Assembly: GCA_023511795.1 (NCBI GenBank)
Contig: JAIMAU010000005.1
Coordinates: 62,001 to 126,000, forward strand
Direction of reading: 5' to 3'
Source: Armatimonadota bacterium
GTDB taxonomy: Bacteria > Armatimonadota > UBA5829 > DTJY01
DNA: 64,000 bases
Shown piece by piece: positions 8,966 through 18,190 of this stretch (position 1 is its first letter; each line of letters opens with the position of its first letter). Under the pieces are notes generated by a model. It did not search any database and was not told the origin of the DNA. It worked only from the letters and a program-made list of their open reading frames with translations. Made by a program: the position numbers and the translations under genes.

Positions 8966-10460
8966 CGGCAAGACCTCTTTCACCAGGATACACGGCATAT
9001 AGTTTCGTGCTCCGACTTCGAATCATGAGCCTGATTTTTCTACCAATTAGATGACTAATGTTGCTCTTTTTGCGCCAACTTAGAACCCAATCGGTATCAT
9101 TTCCTTGGATTCGGTCTGAATCTTCTAGACCATATCCTTTAATTACAGAACCATTCTCATCAAGAAGAGCCGCATGTGCAACACCACTTGCAGATGTGTC
9201 AACATTAATCCTGAGCACTGGTGCTTCAAGCACAAAAGGCTTAGTAATTAACATTCCACCTGTATACGCACTATCGGCAGAAACGAAGCCATCCAATCGT
9301 TGTTCAACTCGATAAACCATTGGATCTCCAATTTGCGGAGGACGCTTAGCATTAACGGAAGGTTTTGGCTGAACATCGTCTGGTACTCTTCCCTCACCGT
9401 GACTGCGACGGCTTCCGATATAATACTGGCTAATGCGATATCCGTACGGAACCATACCGACAAGCATGTGCATCATTTTCGTACATGGGCCGTCAGGCAA
9501 ATCAAGCCGGACGTAAGACCCCCGAAAATCACGTCGCCAGTTTATTCCATCCCTGCTTGCTGCAAATTGCAGGTCAAGATATCCATCATTTATGAAACCC
9601 TCTGGATACCATGGATGGTGGTAGTAAAGCGATGGAAAAACGAAATAGACATCTTTAAGATATTGAACAGCCGCTGCTTGGTAGATATCTGCTTCTTGAG
9701 GGTCGAGCTCATCGGGAAAGATTACTGACGGAAGCTCTTTGTTGACACGGCGCATATTTTCATGTCCAAGGCCTTCCCACTTCTTCGACATCGGCCAAGG
9801 GTCTGGCGCATTTTCGTCCCATGGAACGGGTGAGAGCAAGTCATCAGTCTCAATCCGAATAACAGTCCGACTTCCTGCCATCGGTGGTATTGGGCGGTCT
9901 CTATCCCATCCTCTGGAGTAAATTACATACTTCCCGATGCGTGTATCATAGAAAGAGGAATTGTGGTTGTCCAAAATAAAGGGAAGCAGATTTCCAGGAT
10001 TGCGTTTGAATCTCAGGCCATCGGGTGAAGTCATTACATACATTCCGCCTTCTTCTTGGGCATGTCCCACAAGTTTGAATCTCTGTTCCTCTGGAGCACT
10101 TGGATCAACGAATATACACCCCTCATTCTGGCGGCAACCTTCAATGCTAACCAGATTGTTTGCCTTCGAACCTTTGTACTCCACCACGCCAAGCTCGGGT
10201 CGTTCCCAATTAATGCCATCTTTACTGACAACAAATGCCAGTGTTGTTTCTCCCTCATTAAGGCGCACATTGTAGTACAAGCGATATTCACTGCCAACGC
10301 GCACAATGCACATTGGACGGGTGCCCCCAAGCTCCCATTCCTTCTCAACTTGCAGACACGCACCACGCTTTTCGGGAGGATTCAAAACAAGACTTACGCC
10401 TTCGCACGACTCAATATCGCAATCATCAAAGAAGAGAAGACGCCTATCATTGAAAACCAT
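8958..10460 (-). CDS. Beta-propeller glycosidase-like protein, cytoplasmic paralogue
   Basis: The 500-residue protein repeats the layout of the gene at 6345: RRLLFFDDCDIES at the N-terminus, then EYRLYYNVRL, AFVVSKDGINWERPELGVVEY, YVMTSPDGLRFKR and LQFAASRDGINWRR, ending in a beta-sandwich with KPFVLEAPVLRINVD and LSWRKKSNISHLIGRKIRL. The last part lines up with the paralogue's SWNGKKDVSHLAGKPVRL. Unlike the paralogue it has no signal peptide, so the pair appears split between cytoplasm and outside. The start has AAAGGATG upstream. It lies between a sulfatase and the six-hairpin gene. Glycosidase activity is inferred from fold and context only. Confidence 0.65.
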   Translation of the reverse strand: MVFNDRRLLFFDDCDIESCEGVSLVLNPPEKRGACLQVEKEWELGGTRPMCIVRVGSEYRLYYNVRLNEGETTLAFVVSKDGINWERPELGVVEYKGSKANNLVSIEGCRQNEGCIFVDPSAPEEQRFKLVGHAQEEGGMYVMTSPDGLRFKRNPGNLLPFILDNHNSSFYDTRIGKYVIYSRGWDRDRPIPPMAGSRTVIRIETDDLLSPVPWDENAPDPWPMSKKWEGLGHENMRRVNKELPSVIFPDELDPQEADIYQAAAVQYLKDVYFVFPSLYYHHPWYPEGFINDGYLDLQFAASRDGINWRRDFRGSYVRLDLPDGPCTKMMHMLVGMVPYGYRISQYYIGSRRSHGEGRVPDDVQPKPSVNAKRPPQIGDPMVYRVEQRLDGFVSADSAYTGGMLITKPFVLEAPVLRINVDTSASGVAHAALLDENGSVIKGYGLEDSDRIQGNDTDWVLSWRKKSNISHLIGRKIRLMIRSRSTKLYAVYPGERGLADE

Positions 10461-10507
10461 ACAACCATCCTTTCATTCTATAAGAAGCAGTGAACCAATT
10501 ATTTGCC

Positions 10508-12013
10508 TTATGCTCCAGCAATTCTAGGCATACGTGTCGGCTCGCACTTAAGAGTAGCATCCATAAACTTCCTGAGAAGTTCAGCCTTCAAGCTGAGATA
10601 GGCGGGGTCATCCCAACTGTTGTAAATTTCACCTGGGTCCTCCTGCAAATCGAACAGCTCGCCATAATCATGATTCCGATATACGGTAATCTTATACCTT
10701 TCATCTACGTAGGTTCTTAAATGAACAAGCGTTGGCTCGTGGCGATTCTCCACAACAACATGCTCCCTAGCTGGTTTACCACCAAACCAGCATTCCAGCT
10801 GATTCACGCCCGTCATAAATCCGGGTATTTCAATGCCTGCAATAGCAAGAAATGTCGGCGCAAAATCAACGAGACTCTGGAGTGAAGAATTGACTGCATT
10901 TTGTGGCACATGACGCGGCCACCAAACAATCATTGGGATGCGAATCATATCTTCATAATGGAATGGGCCCTTCGCACGAAGCCCATGTTGACCCAGAAAA
11001 TGGCCGTGGTCAGTTGTGAACACAACGATTGTATTATCGGCAATTCCAAGTCGATCGAGCGAATCAAATATTCTGCCGATTTCGCGGTCCATTAGGCTAA
11101 TCATACCGTAGTATATGGCGATGTCTTTCTTCAGTTCCTGCTCATCGATAAGATGAGAATGAAAGCCGTGAGCACCAAACGTTTCACGATACATTGAGAA
11201 GTCTGGCTTAGGTTCCTGAGTTTTGCGAAAGTGCGGAGGATTTCTATCATGTTCGCCAGGAGTTAATTTGCCAGGCACCATATCCTCGGGGTCATACATC
11301 GATGCCCAAGGCTCTGGAACGAGATATGGTGGATGGGGATCTTGGAAACTACTCCATAGGAAAAACGGTTTGTCTTCTTTTATACATTTCTCCATGAATG
11401 CAATTGATCGCTCAGCAGTCCAGACGCTGTAGTGGTACTTTTCGGGAAGGTCCCAGTGGTGCTTTCGTTTCGGCGCATTCTCCGGCCACTTCCAAAAGTA
11501 GTCTTGCCAGTTTTTCAGACCTTTTTCCTCCATCCAGATAGCATAATGTTGGCCAACGTGCGATTCATCAGCATGATTTCTGGCTACTTCTACATGTTGA
11601 AAGCCATACCATGGTCCATGGAATTTCCTCCAAAATTCTAAATCACGAAGAATAGGTTGACATTCCAACGACTCACTTCCCGGCTTTGAGGCTAACGGCT
11701 GAAAATGTGCCTTGCCAATTAACCCCGTAGCGTACCCATTCTTTTGAAGAATATCACCCACTGTCGGCACATCTTCAGGCAGCTTGACTCCGATTGTCCA
11801 TGCACCATGCTGCGAAGGATATACCCCGGTGATGATGCTCGCCCGTGTAGGAGTGCACACAGGGTTTGGGCAGTAAGCCCTTGTAAATCTCGTCCCTTCG
11901 TATGCTAACCTATTCAAATTTGGCGTTCTGATGCGTGGATTCGTTACCCCAAGAGTATCATAGTGCTGTTGATCGCTTGTAATAAGGAGAATATTGGGCG
12001 CTCTTTTGCTCAT
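10508..12013 (-). CDS. S1-family sulfatase
   Basis: This is a type I sulfatase of 501 residues. NILLITSDQQHYD provides the N-terminal metal ligands, and CTPTRASIITG holds Cys53, the C-x-P-x-R residue converted to formylglycine. VVFTTDHGHFLGQHG supplies the second metal site, and the C-terminus carries the usual GELFDLQEDPGEIYN segment. It would remove sulfate esters from a sugar. No signal peptide is present, so it appears cytoplasmic. An in-frame TTG at 12049 was rejected because ATG 12013 has GAGGAAGAG upstream and starts at the expected point before the first strand. It is the first gene of the - strand operon and diverges from the BNR gene at 12161. Confidence 0.93.
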   Translation of the reverse strand: MSKRAPNILLITSDQQHYDTLGVTNPRIRTPNLNRLAYEGTRFTRAYCPNPVCTPTRASIITGVYPSQHGAWTIGVKLPEDVPTVGDILQKNGYATGLIGKAHFQPLASKPGSESLECQPILRDLEFWRKFHGPWYGFQHVEVARNHADESHVGQHYAIWMEEKGLKNWQDYFWKWPENAPKRKHHWDLPEKYHYSVWTAERSIAFMEKCIKEDKPFFLWSSFQDPHPPYLVPEPWASMYDPEDMVPGKLTPGEHDRNPPHFRKTQEPKPDFSMYRETFGAHGFHSHLIDEQELKKDIAIYYGMISLMDREIGRIFDSLDRLGIADNTIVVFTTDHGHFLGQHGLRAKGPFHYEDMIRIPMIVWWPRHVPQNAVNSSLQSLVDFAPTFLAIAGIEIPGFMTGVNQLECWFGGKPAREHVVVENRHEPTLVHLRTYVDERYKITVYRNHDYGELFDLQEDPGEIYNSWDDPAYLSLKAELLRKFMDATLKCEPTRMPRIAGA

Positions 12014-12098
12014 TTTGGCTCTTCCTCTTCGAGAAACTATTGCTAACAAACAGTTACTCGCAAAACTTGCAAGCTCCTTCTAAGAAAAATAACCGGCG

Positions 12099-12127
12099 TT
12101 GACAGTTTCCTCACATAGGTCTATGAT
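12099..12127 (+). promoter_or_regulatory. Near-consensus sigma70 promoter
   Basis: TTGACA at 12099-12104 is followed after exactly 17 bases by TATGAT at 12122-12127. That is a perfect -35 and a five-of-six -10 at ideal spacing, 33 bases before the ATG at 12161. It would drive the + strand operon 12161-19471. It lies in the 147-base divergent gap between the sulfatase at 12013 and the BNR gene. Confidence 0.75.
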
Positions 12128-12160
12128 TTATTAGGCTAGACAGCATTCTTGAGGCTGGCA

Positions 12161-13492
12161 ATGAGCAAAAACTTTACGAAAATTTACAACTTTCATGGCA
12201 AAAAATACAGCACTTGCATTGACGAGGATTTCATCACAATACATCAGCATGGAAAAGGCAGGGATATGACTAACCAACAGCCATGCTGTACGGTCCTAAG
12301 TAACGGCACTTGGATGGTTTGCTGGACACAAGCGAGCTACGAGGCTGCAAAGGATGAAAGTGTCGTCGGCGCAGTTAGCTATGATTATGGTAAAACATGG
12401 AGCAATCCATTTTACATCGAAGAAGCAAAGGATGAACGAACAGCCTCATGGGGAATGCTTTTTTTGGTCCCCCATACCCAACGTGTTTACTGCTTTTACT
12501 GGTGGAATGAGAATGCATATTGGCTTAGGGATGCGGGCACAATATATTTTAGGTTCACTGAAGACGAAGGAAAAACATGGAGCGACCGATACCGAATTCA
12601 GTTACCTCGCCATGAGAAAAACGGCCTTGACATTCCTGGCGAAGAACAGCACGGTTGGAATACTGGTTTTCCCATTCTTACCCCTGATGGCGCAATGCTG
12701 CTCGGTTTTACAAAGATATCGCCGCCGAGTATGGTTTGTGAAAAGCCTGGCCACCATTATGGAGACCCCGATCTTTGGCATACCGAAGTCTTCTTTCTTA
12801 GATGTACAAATATCCTAACAGAGGACGACCCTTCCAAACTTGAGTTTATTGTAACTCCTGAAGGTGATTCTGGGCTTTGGGCACCACATAATGATGAGCC
12901 AGAACGACGCTTCTGCCAGGAGCCCTATATGGCCGTGTTACCAAGTGGAAGAATAATTGCCACTATGCGCACGCGAACCGGCCATCCTTATTATTCAATA
13001 AGCGAAGATTATGGAATTACTTGGCGAAAAGCTGAGCCTTTTCGAATTCGCCCAGCAGGCGAAAAACTCAAACATCCATGCGGACCTTGCCCTATTACAA
13101 CAACAAGGGATGGACGCGTGCTTTTTTTCTACCGAAATGACAACACTCCGGTCCTAGGCTGGACAGATCGCCCGTGCTATTGGACAAATAGAGACCCATT
13201 CTATATTTCTGTTGGACGCGAGATGCCTAAATTTGCCCAACGATTTTGCTCCGAAGAAGACAACGCATGCATCTACTTCGATGCGCCGAAAATCATTCTT
13301 TCGGGCGTAGAAGCAAATCCTAGCGAACATCCCAATATCGCAAAAAATTACCCAAGACGTCATGCCCAATATCCACATTTCTTTCAATGCGCAGACCGCT
13401 TCTTCGTTGTATATTCAAATCACAAAATTGACATACGATTGAAAGAAATTCCAATAGAAATGTTTGCAGGTTACGGCTTGCCGATAACTTAG
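12161..13492 (+). CDS. BNR/Asp-box sialidase-family protein
   Basis: The 443-residue protein carries Asp-box motifs (S-x-D-x-G-x-T-W): SYDYGKTWS, TEDEGKTWSD and SEDYGITWRK. These mark six-bladed sialidase-type propellers. An arginine-containing MRTRTGHPYY segment and EPERRFCQEPYMAVLPSGR are consistent with a sialidase-like active-site face, but the full Arg triad was not established. Substrates in this superfamily range well beyond sialic acid. No signal peptide is visible, so it is probably cytoplasmic. ATG 12161, with GAGG six bases upstream, was preferred to an in-frame TTG at 12149. It heads an operon and is followed after eight bases by a sulfatase. Confidence 0.8.
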   Translation: MSKNFTKIYNFHGKKYSTCIDEDFITIHQHGKGRDMTNQQPCCTVLSNGTWMVCWTQASYEAAKDESVVGAVSYDYGKTWSNPFYIEEAKDERTASWGMLFLVPHTQRVYCFYWWNENAYWLRDAGTIYFRFTEDEGKTWSDRYRIQLPRHEKNGLDIPGEEQHGWNTGFPILTPDGAMLLGFTKISPPSMVCEKPGHHYGDPDLWHTEVFFLRCTNILTEDDPSKLEFIVTPEGDSGLWAPHNDEPERRFCQEPYMAVLPSGRIIATMRTRTGHPYYSISEDYGITWRKAEPFRIRPAGEKLKHPCGPCPITTTRDGRVLFFYRNDNTPVLGWTDRPCYWTNRDPFYISVGREMPKFAQRFCSEEDNACIYFDAPKIILSGVEANPSEHPNIAKNYPRRHAQYPHFFQCADRFFVVYSNHKIDIRLKEIPIEMFAGYGLPIT

Positions 13493-13500
13493 GAGCACAT

Positions 13501-15003
13501 ATGAACGCTAGAGCAAAACCAAATGTACTTTTTCTAATTGCTGACCAGCACAACCGGCGTATTGCTGGGTTTGCTGGAAATAAAACAGCTTGCACACCTA
13601 ACCTCGACCGCCTTGCCGCTGAGTCAATTTACTTTTCGAATGCATACTGTCAGGTGCCGCTTTGCACCCCTTCGCGTATTAGCATGTGGACTGGTCGAGT
13701 ACCTCACAAATGTGGTGCTTGGACGAACTACTCGCCGATATTCCAAGAATACCTAACAATGCCGGAGCACTTTGAAAAACATGGCTATATAACTTGCGGT
13801 ATTGGGAAAATGCACGTTGGCGGCACCCGGCCGATGAACGGTTTCCAATACCGACCTTACGGCGATTTGATTCCCAACCGGTTTTGCTGTCATCAACCTG
13901 ACCCACTTTGGACTGCAAAAGACCAGCAATGGACTCAGCACAGCATTGGCCATTTCCCCTTTGCAGGGGAGTCCGAAATTCCCGAAAGTTTACTGCAAGA
14001 AAATATTGTTACAAGGGAAACCCTGACCTTTATTCTCGACCACAATCAAAAAAATCCCAATCAACCGTGGTTTGTATGCGCTTCTTATTCGCGTCCCCAT
14101 CATCCCCTAACAGCACCCCCCCGTTTCTTTAGAAAGTACTGGCCGGATGCACCTGAGCTTCATCCATTACCAAAAGACTTTCCAGAGCAAATCCACCCGC
14201 ACGACAAGTTTATTGTAGATGATTATCAACTCACCAAGTTTTCTGAAAAAGAGCGTCGAAAGGGGCTATCAGCATATTATGCATCTGTCGAGTTTGTTGA
14301 TTCTTGCATAGGCGAATTGCTCAACAGTCTCGAAAGAAAAAACCTGCTTGAAAACACTGTCATTATCTATGTTTCAGACCATGGAGACTTGATGTCAGAA
14401 CATGGCCTTTGGTGGAAGCGAAGTTACTACGATGGATCGGCATCAGTACCGCTTTTAATCCGCATTCCGCCAACTCTGAAAGAAACAAAAGACCCTAGCA
14501 AAATGGAATCGCAAAAGATAACTGAAATCGTAGAATTGCTTGACCTTTTCCCCACCCTTTGCGATCTATGCGGCATTCCGAAGCCGGAAAATCTCGATGG
14601 GGAAAGTCTTTTGTCGTTCAATAAACAAAAAAGATTAAAATCAACCGCAAGGAGCGAGCTTATTGCAAGAAAAGAAACCACTTTCCGAATGATTCGAACG
14701 CCGGAGTGGAAATACGTGGAGTTCCCTGAATTCCCACCAGTTTTGTTTAATATGATTGAGGACCCCGAGGAGAATTACAATCTCGCACTAGAACCAAAAT
14801 ATTCGGCAATAGTAAATGAACTTCATGCCTGGTTATGGAAAGACGAACAATCTTGGGAAAGACTCTATGCCAAAAAGCAAGCTGACCGCGAGCGTGCCAT
14901 AAGAGAAGGCTGCACAGTTCACGATTGCTGCCCAAATCAATACTCGCTTCCAAACGGTGAGATTGTTCAGGCAGAAGAAATGCTCTACAAACAATTTTTA
15001 TAG
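13501..15003 (+). CDS. S1-family sulfatase
   Basis: This 500-residue type I sulfatase has the metal-binding NVLFLIADQHNRR near the N-terminus, CTPSRISMWTG with Cys55 as the formylglycine precursor, and YVSDHGDLMSEHG for the second half of the metal site. Near the C-terminus, FRMIRTPEWKYVEF and ENYNLALEPKY are typical of the sulfatase tail. There is no signal peptide. The ATG has AGGAG about six bases upstream. It is sandwiched between two BNR proteins, suggesting the three act on the same sulfated oligosaccharide inside the cell. No sulfatase-maturing enzyme gene lies in the window, so maturation must be encoded elsewhere. Confidence 0.93.
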   Translation: MNARAKPNVLFLIADQHNRRIAGFAGNKTACTPNLDRLAAESIYFSNAYCQVPLCTPSRISMWTGRVPHKCGAWTNYSPIFQEYLTMPEHFEKHGYITCGIGKMHVGGTRPMNGFQYRPYGDLIPNRFCCHQPDPLWTAKDQQWTQHSIGHFPFAGESEIPESLLQENIVTRETLTFILDHNQKNPNQPWFVCASYSRPHHPLTAPPRFFRKYWPDAPELHPLPKDFPEQIHPHDKFIVDDYQLTKFSEKERRKGLSAYYASVEFVDSCIGELLNSLERKNLLENTVIIYVSDHGDLMSEHGLWWKRSYYDGSASVPLLIRIPPTLKETKDPSKMESQKITEIVELLDLFPTLCDLCGIPKPENLDGESLLSFNKQKRLKSTARSELIARKETTFRMIRTPEWKYVEFPEFPPVLFNMIEDPEENYNLALEPKYSAIVNELHAWLWKDEQSWERLYAKKQADRERAIREGCTVHDCCPNQYSLPNGEIVQAEEMLYKQFL

Positions 15004-15015
15004 AAAGGGCTAGAT

Positions 15016-16305
15016 ATGAAAGAAGAATGGAAGCGCACTAATCCTGACTTAGTGGTATATCTTCCTAAAGGAATAGATGGACCAGACCATACGAATCAGC
15101 ATTTTAATGTCGTTGCAACACCCAGCGGCACATTTCTCGCCACCTGGACAAGTGGAACACGCGAAGCCGCTCCTGACCAACGAGTGGTTTTTAGCCGTTC
15201 AACAGACAGAGGCAAGACATGGTCGGAACCTGAAGTCCTGGACGGCGCAAAACCCAATGACCCGCCTGGTACAGGAATGGCAAGCTGGCAGTTTCCAATA
15301 ATCTGCCCTGGCGTTCTGCCTGGAGGTAGCACACGAATTTGGTGTTTCTACAACAAAAACATCGGTATTGATGATGCACGTGCGGCTGACACAGGTGTGT
15401 GTAGGGGCAGATATTCTGATGACGACGGAATAACTTGGTGTGAGAAGACGTATGACATACCAATTGAGCCGAATGCTATCAGCCATCCTGACCCAAAAGT
15501 TCCACCAACATGGATTGTTTATCAAACGCCAACCGTAACACCTGAGGGCGCAGTTCTAGCAGGTTTTACTAGGTGGGCAAGCAACGCAGTTGACCCAAAC
15601 GTCGGCATGTTTGAACGAGCATCTGAAGTATGTTTCCTTCGCTTTGAGAATATTTTGACCGAAGCTGATCCTGACAAACTTGTAGTTACAACATGGCCTA
15701 AAACACCCCATGGACTTTCAGCACCAAATCCTTTCCGACCCGGCATTAATACTGCTCAGGAACCCACAAATCCATCTCTCTCAGATGGCAGGCTAATCTG
15801 CGTTATGCGAACGTTGCTTGGGAGGATTTACTTCGCACTGTCTGAAGACGATGGCCGCACATGGGATGAACCGCGTCCACTTCTTTACGAACCTGGCGGA
15901 CAACCGTTATTAAATCCAATGGCTCCTTGTCCACTATACAAGCTCAAGGACGGACGATTCCTACTCGTCTACTTCAACAACGATGGCAGTGGACACGGAG
16001 GCAGTGGGCCAACAGACAGCAGGAACGTCAGAAACCCAGCTTGGATTACGATTGGAAGAGAAATACCTGGTGAAAAGAAACAACCAATCAGATTCGGCAA
16101 ACCCAAGGTATTTGCATCTACAGATTGGACGCCTATCTCAGGTACAGATACGGGAACACAAGTTGCGACATATACTAGCTTAGTAGAAGACAAAGGTGAA
16201 CGCATTCTTTTTTACCCAGACAGGAAGCATTTTTTGCTAGCAAAATATTTAACCGACGAATGGCTTGCGGATTGCGACCCAGACGTTGTGGGCGTTGGGC
16301 CATAG
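15016..16305 (+). CDS. BNR/Asp-box sialidase-family protein
   Basis: This 429-residue propeller protein has Asp-boxes SRSTDRGKTWSEP, YSDDDGITWCEK and SEDDGRTWDEP, and no signal peptide. It shares with the protein at 12161 the order of blades and phrases such as 'E-x-CFLRFENILTEADPDKL' against 'FFLRCTNILTEDDPSKL', so the two are paralogues flanking the sulfatase. A glycosidase of sialidase type is the likely role; the sugar is unknown. The start ATG has AAAGGG about six bases upstream and lies 12 bases after the sulfatase stop. Confidence 0.8.
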   Translation: MKEEWKRTNPDLVVYLPKGIDGPDHTNQHFNVVATPSGTFLATWTSGTREAAPDQRVVFSRSTDRGKTWSEPEVLDGAKPNDPPGTGMASWQFPIICPGVLPGGSTRIWCFYNKNIGIDDARAADTGVCRGRYSDDDGITWCEKTYDIPIEPNAISHPDPKVPPTWIVYQTPTVTPEGAVLAGFTRWASNAVDPNVGMFERASEVCFLRFENILTEADPDKLVVTTWPKTPHGLSAPNPFRPGINTAQEPTNPSLSDGRLICVMRTLLGRIYFALSEDDGRTWDEPRPLLYEPGGQPLLNPMAPCPLYKLKDGRFLLVYFNNDGSGHGGSGPTDSRNVRNPAWITIGREIPGEKKQPIRFGKPKVFASTDWTPISGTDTGTQVATYTSLVEDKGERILFYPDRKHFLLAKYLTDEWLADCDPDVVGVGP

Positions 16306-16340
16306 TCCATCTTAGACAAAATAAATGGAGGTTCCATGCA

Positions 16341-17156
16341 ATGGAAAAATTCCCTACCGTTCAGGAATTATTTGACCTGTCAGGCAAAGTTGCTTTCGTA
16401 ACCGGCGGGGCACGCAATTTAGGATTCGACATGGCTCTAGCTCTTGCGGAAGCCGGTGCGGATGTTTGCATTACATCGCGGAAACTCGAAGATGCAAAAG
16501 CCTCGGCAATCAAGATTCATGAAGCAACAGGAAGGCGCGTGCTCCCAATTCAACTAGATGTCAGACTTGAAGACCAGGTAATACGTGCAGTCGATGAAGC
16601 CCTGGCAGAGTTTGGGAAAATAGACATTCTAGTCAACAACGCTGGAAATGTCGTCGCTACTCCTGAAAGTGCTAAACTTGAAAACCGAACACTTGAAGAT
16701 TGGTATTACACCTTAGATGTCAACCTAACGGGCACCTTCCTTTGTTGCAAACACGTCGTTCGAAAAACCATGATGCCTCGGAAAACAGGTGTAATCATCA
16801 ATATTGGCTCAATAGCTGGAATGATTGGCAAAGACCGGCGACAATACCAAGGGACTAATATGGGTGGCTGGACGGCAGATTATTGCGCCGCCAAGGGTGG
16901 AGTCATAAATATGACTCGCGACCTAGCTTGCTACCTAGCACCTTACAATATTAGAGTCAACTGTATCAGCCCAGGTGGTTTTTGGCGAAATCAACCCGAA
17001 TCTTTCGTCAAAGCATTCAGCGAAAGTATTCCAATGGGCAGGATGGGACAGGACGGAAAAGATTTAAAAGGCGCTGTTGTCTTCTTTGCATCCGAAGCTT
17101 CAAGCTACTGCACAGGCCAAAACTTGGCAATTGATGGCGGCTTGACGGCTTGGTAG
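16341..17156 (+). CDS. Short-chain dehydrogenase/reductase
   Basis: This is a classical SDR of 271 residues. The nucleotide-binding TGGARNLG begins at residue 21, NNAG lies at 99-102, the catalytic Ser157 is in NIGSIAG, and Tyr181/Lys185 are in YCAAK. INMTRDLACYLAPYNIRVNCISPGGF follows as expected. It probably oxidises or reduces a sugar or sugar-acid hydroxyl with NAD(P) in the cytoplasm, as in gluconate or fucose dehydrogenases. The frame is open upstream, but ATG 16341 is preceded by GGAGGT with eight-base spacing and starts at the normal SDR N-terminus. It sits between the BNR gene and an oxidoreductase of the Gfo/Idh/MocA family. Confidence 0.92.
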   Translation: MEKFPTVQELFDLSGKVAFVTGGARNLGFDMALALAEAGADVCITSRKLEDAKASAIKIHEATGRRVLPIQLDVRLEDQVIRAVDEALAEFGKIDILVNNAGNVVATPESAKLENRTLEDWYYTLDVNLTGTFLCCKHVVRKTMMPRKTGVIINIGSIAGMIGKDRRQYQGTNMGGWTADYCAAKGGVINMTRDLACYLAPYNIRVNCISPGGFWRNQPESFVKAFSESIPMGRMGQDGKDLKGAVVFFASEASSYCTGQNLAIDGGLTAW

Positions 17157-17171
17157 TTCCCCATAAAAAAG

Positions 17172-18179
17172 ATGAACGAAATTAGAAACCTAAAAGTTTT
17201 AGTTGTGGGTTTTGGCTCAATCGGACGGCGACACACAAGAATACTGAGCGAACTAGGCATTGAAGACCTTAGGGTCTGCGATCCATTGCCTGAAATGCTC
17301 GCAAAGGCAAGAGATGAATTTAGCATTAAAAAAGTATACTCCGACTATGAAAAAAGCTTAGCGGACAAACCTGATGCTGTCGTTATTTGCTCGCCTACCG
17401 CACTTCACATCCCACAAGCCTTCGAAGCCATCGAAGCTAATGCTGATGTACTTACGGAGAAACCCCTTTCAGTTACTTTGGAAGGTATAGATGAACTTGA
17501 AAAGCTTGCAAAAGAAAAACAACACATCGTCATGGTTGCACACTGCTTCCGTTTCCACGAAGGACTGCTTCGCGCAAAGCAGTGGGTAGAAGAAGGACGT
17601 ATTGGACGTTTGATCTCCATTAGAGCACTTGTCGGAGAATACATCCCTGAAGTAATGCCTAATTACAAAAACATGTACATTTCAAAATATAGTGGCGTCT
17701 ATGAACTTATGCACGACATCGATCTTGCATTATGGTATGCTAGCCAGCGTCCTGTTCGAGTCTTTGGCATAGATGGCAACTTTAGCGATGTCGAGATGAA
17801 GTCACCGGATATGGTAGAAATGCTTATAGAATTTGAAGATCGCTGCGTTGCTAGTGTCCATCTAGATTTTTTTGAAAGAGCACGCCACCGCCAAATCGAA
17901 TTGTTAGGAACCGAAGGTACAATATTTGTAGAGTTTGCACGATGGGATAAATGCGTTCTTTCACTTTTTGAAGCCAAGGCAGGCAAGTGGCACATTGAAG
18001 AATTAGAGACTAACAGGGATGATATGTTTCGAGCGGAAGACAGAATATTTTTGGAAGCTGTGTTAAACCGCTCATCCATACCCGTTGATATTAGAGAAGG
18101 CCGCAAAGTAGTTGAAGTTATGCTTGCAGCCCAGGAATCTGCAAAAACAAAGACGTCAGTATTACTAAAATCTACCTAA
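17172..18179 (+). CDS. Gfo/Idh/MocA-family oxidoreductase
   Basis: This 335-residue NAD(P)-dependent sugar oxidoreductase has the Rossmann motif VLVVGFGSIGRRHTRIL (G-x-G-x-x-G) at the N-terminus and TEKPLSV, the EKP motif whose Lys takes part in catalysis. The typical C-terminal alpha/beta domain follows, with HDIDLALWYASQRP. The family oxidises inositols, glucose-fructose and related sugars; the substrate here is unknown. It is cytoplasmic, with no leader. It follows the SDR gene by 15 bases and probably acts in the same pathway. Confidence 0.9.
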   Translation: MNEIRNLKVLVVGFGSIGRRHTRILSELGIEDLRVCDPLPEMLAKARDEFSIKKVYSDYEKSLADKPDAVVICSPTALHIPQAFEAIEANADVLTEKPLSVTLEGIDELEKLAKEKQHIVMVAHCFRFHEGLLRAKQWVEEGRIGRLISIRALVGEYIPEVMPNYKNMYISKYSGVYELMHDIDLALWYASQRPVRVFGIDGNFSDVEMKSPDMVEMLIEFEDRCVASVHLDFFERARHRQIELLGTEGTIFVEFARWDKCVLSLFEAKAGKWHIEELETNRDDMFRAEDRIFLEAVLNRSSIPVDIREGRKVVEVMLAAQESAKTKTSVLLKST

Positions 18180-18190
18180 GGAGAAAACAA

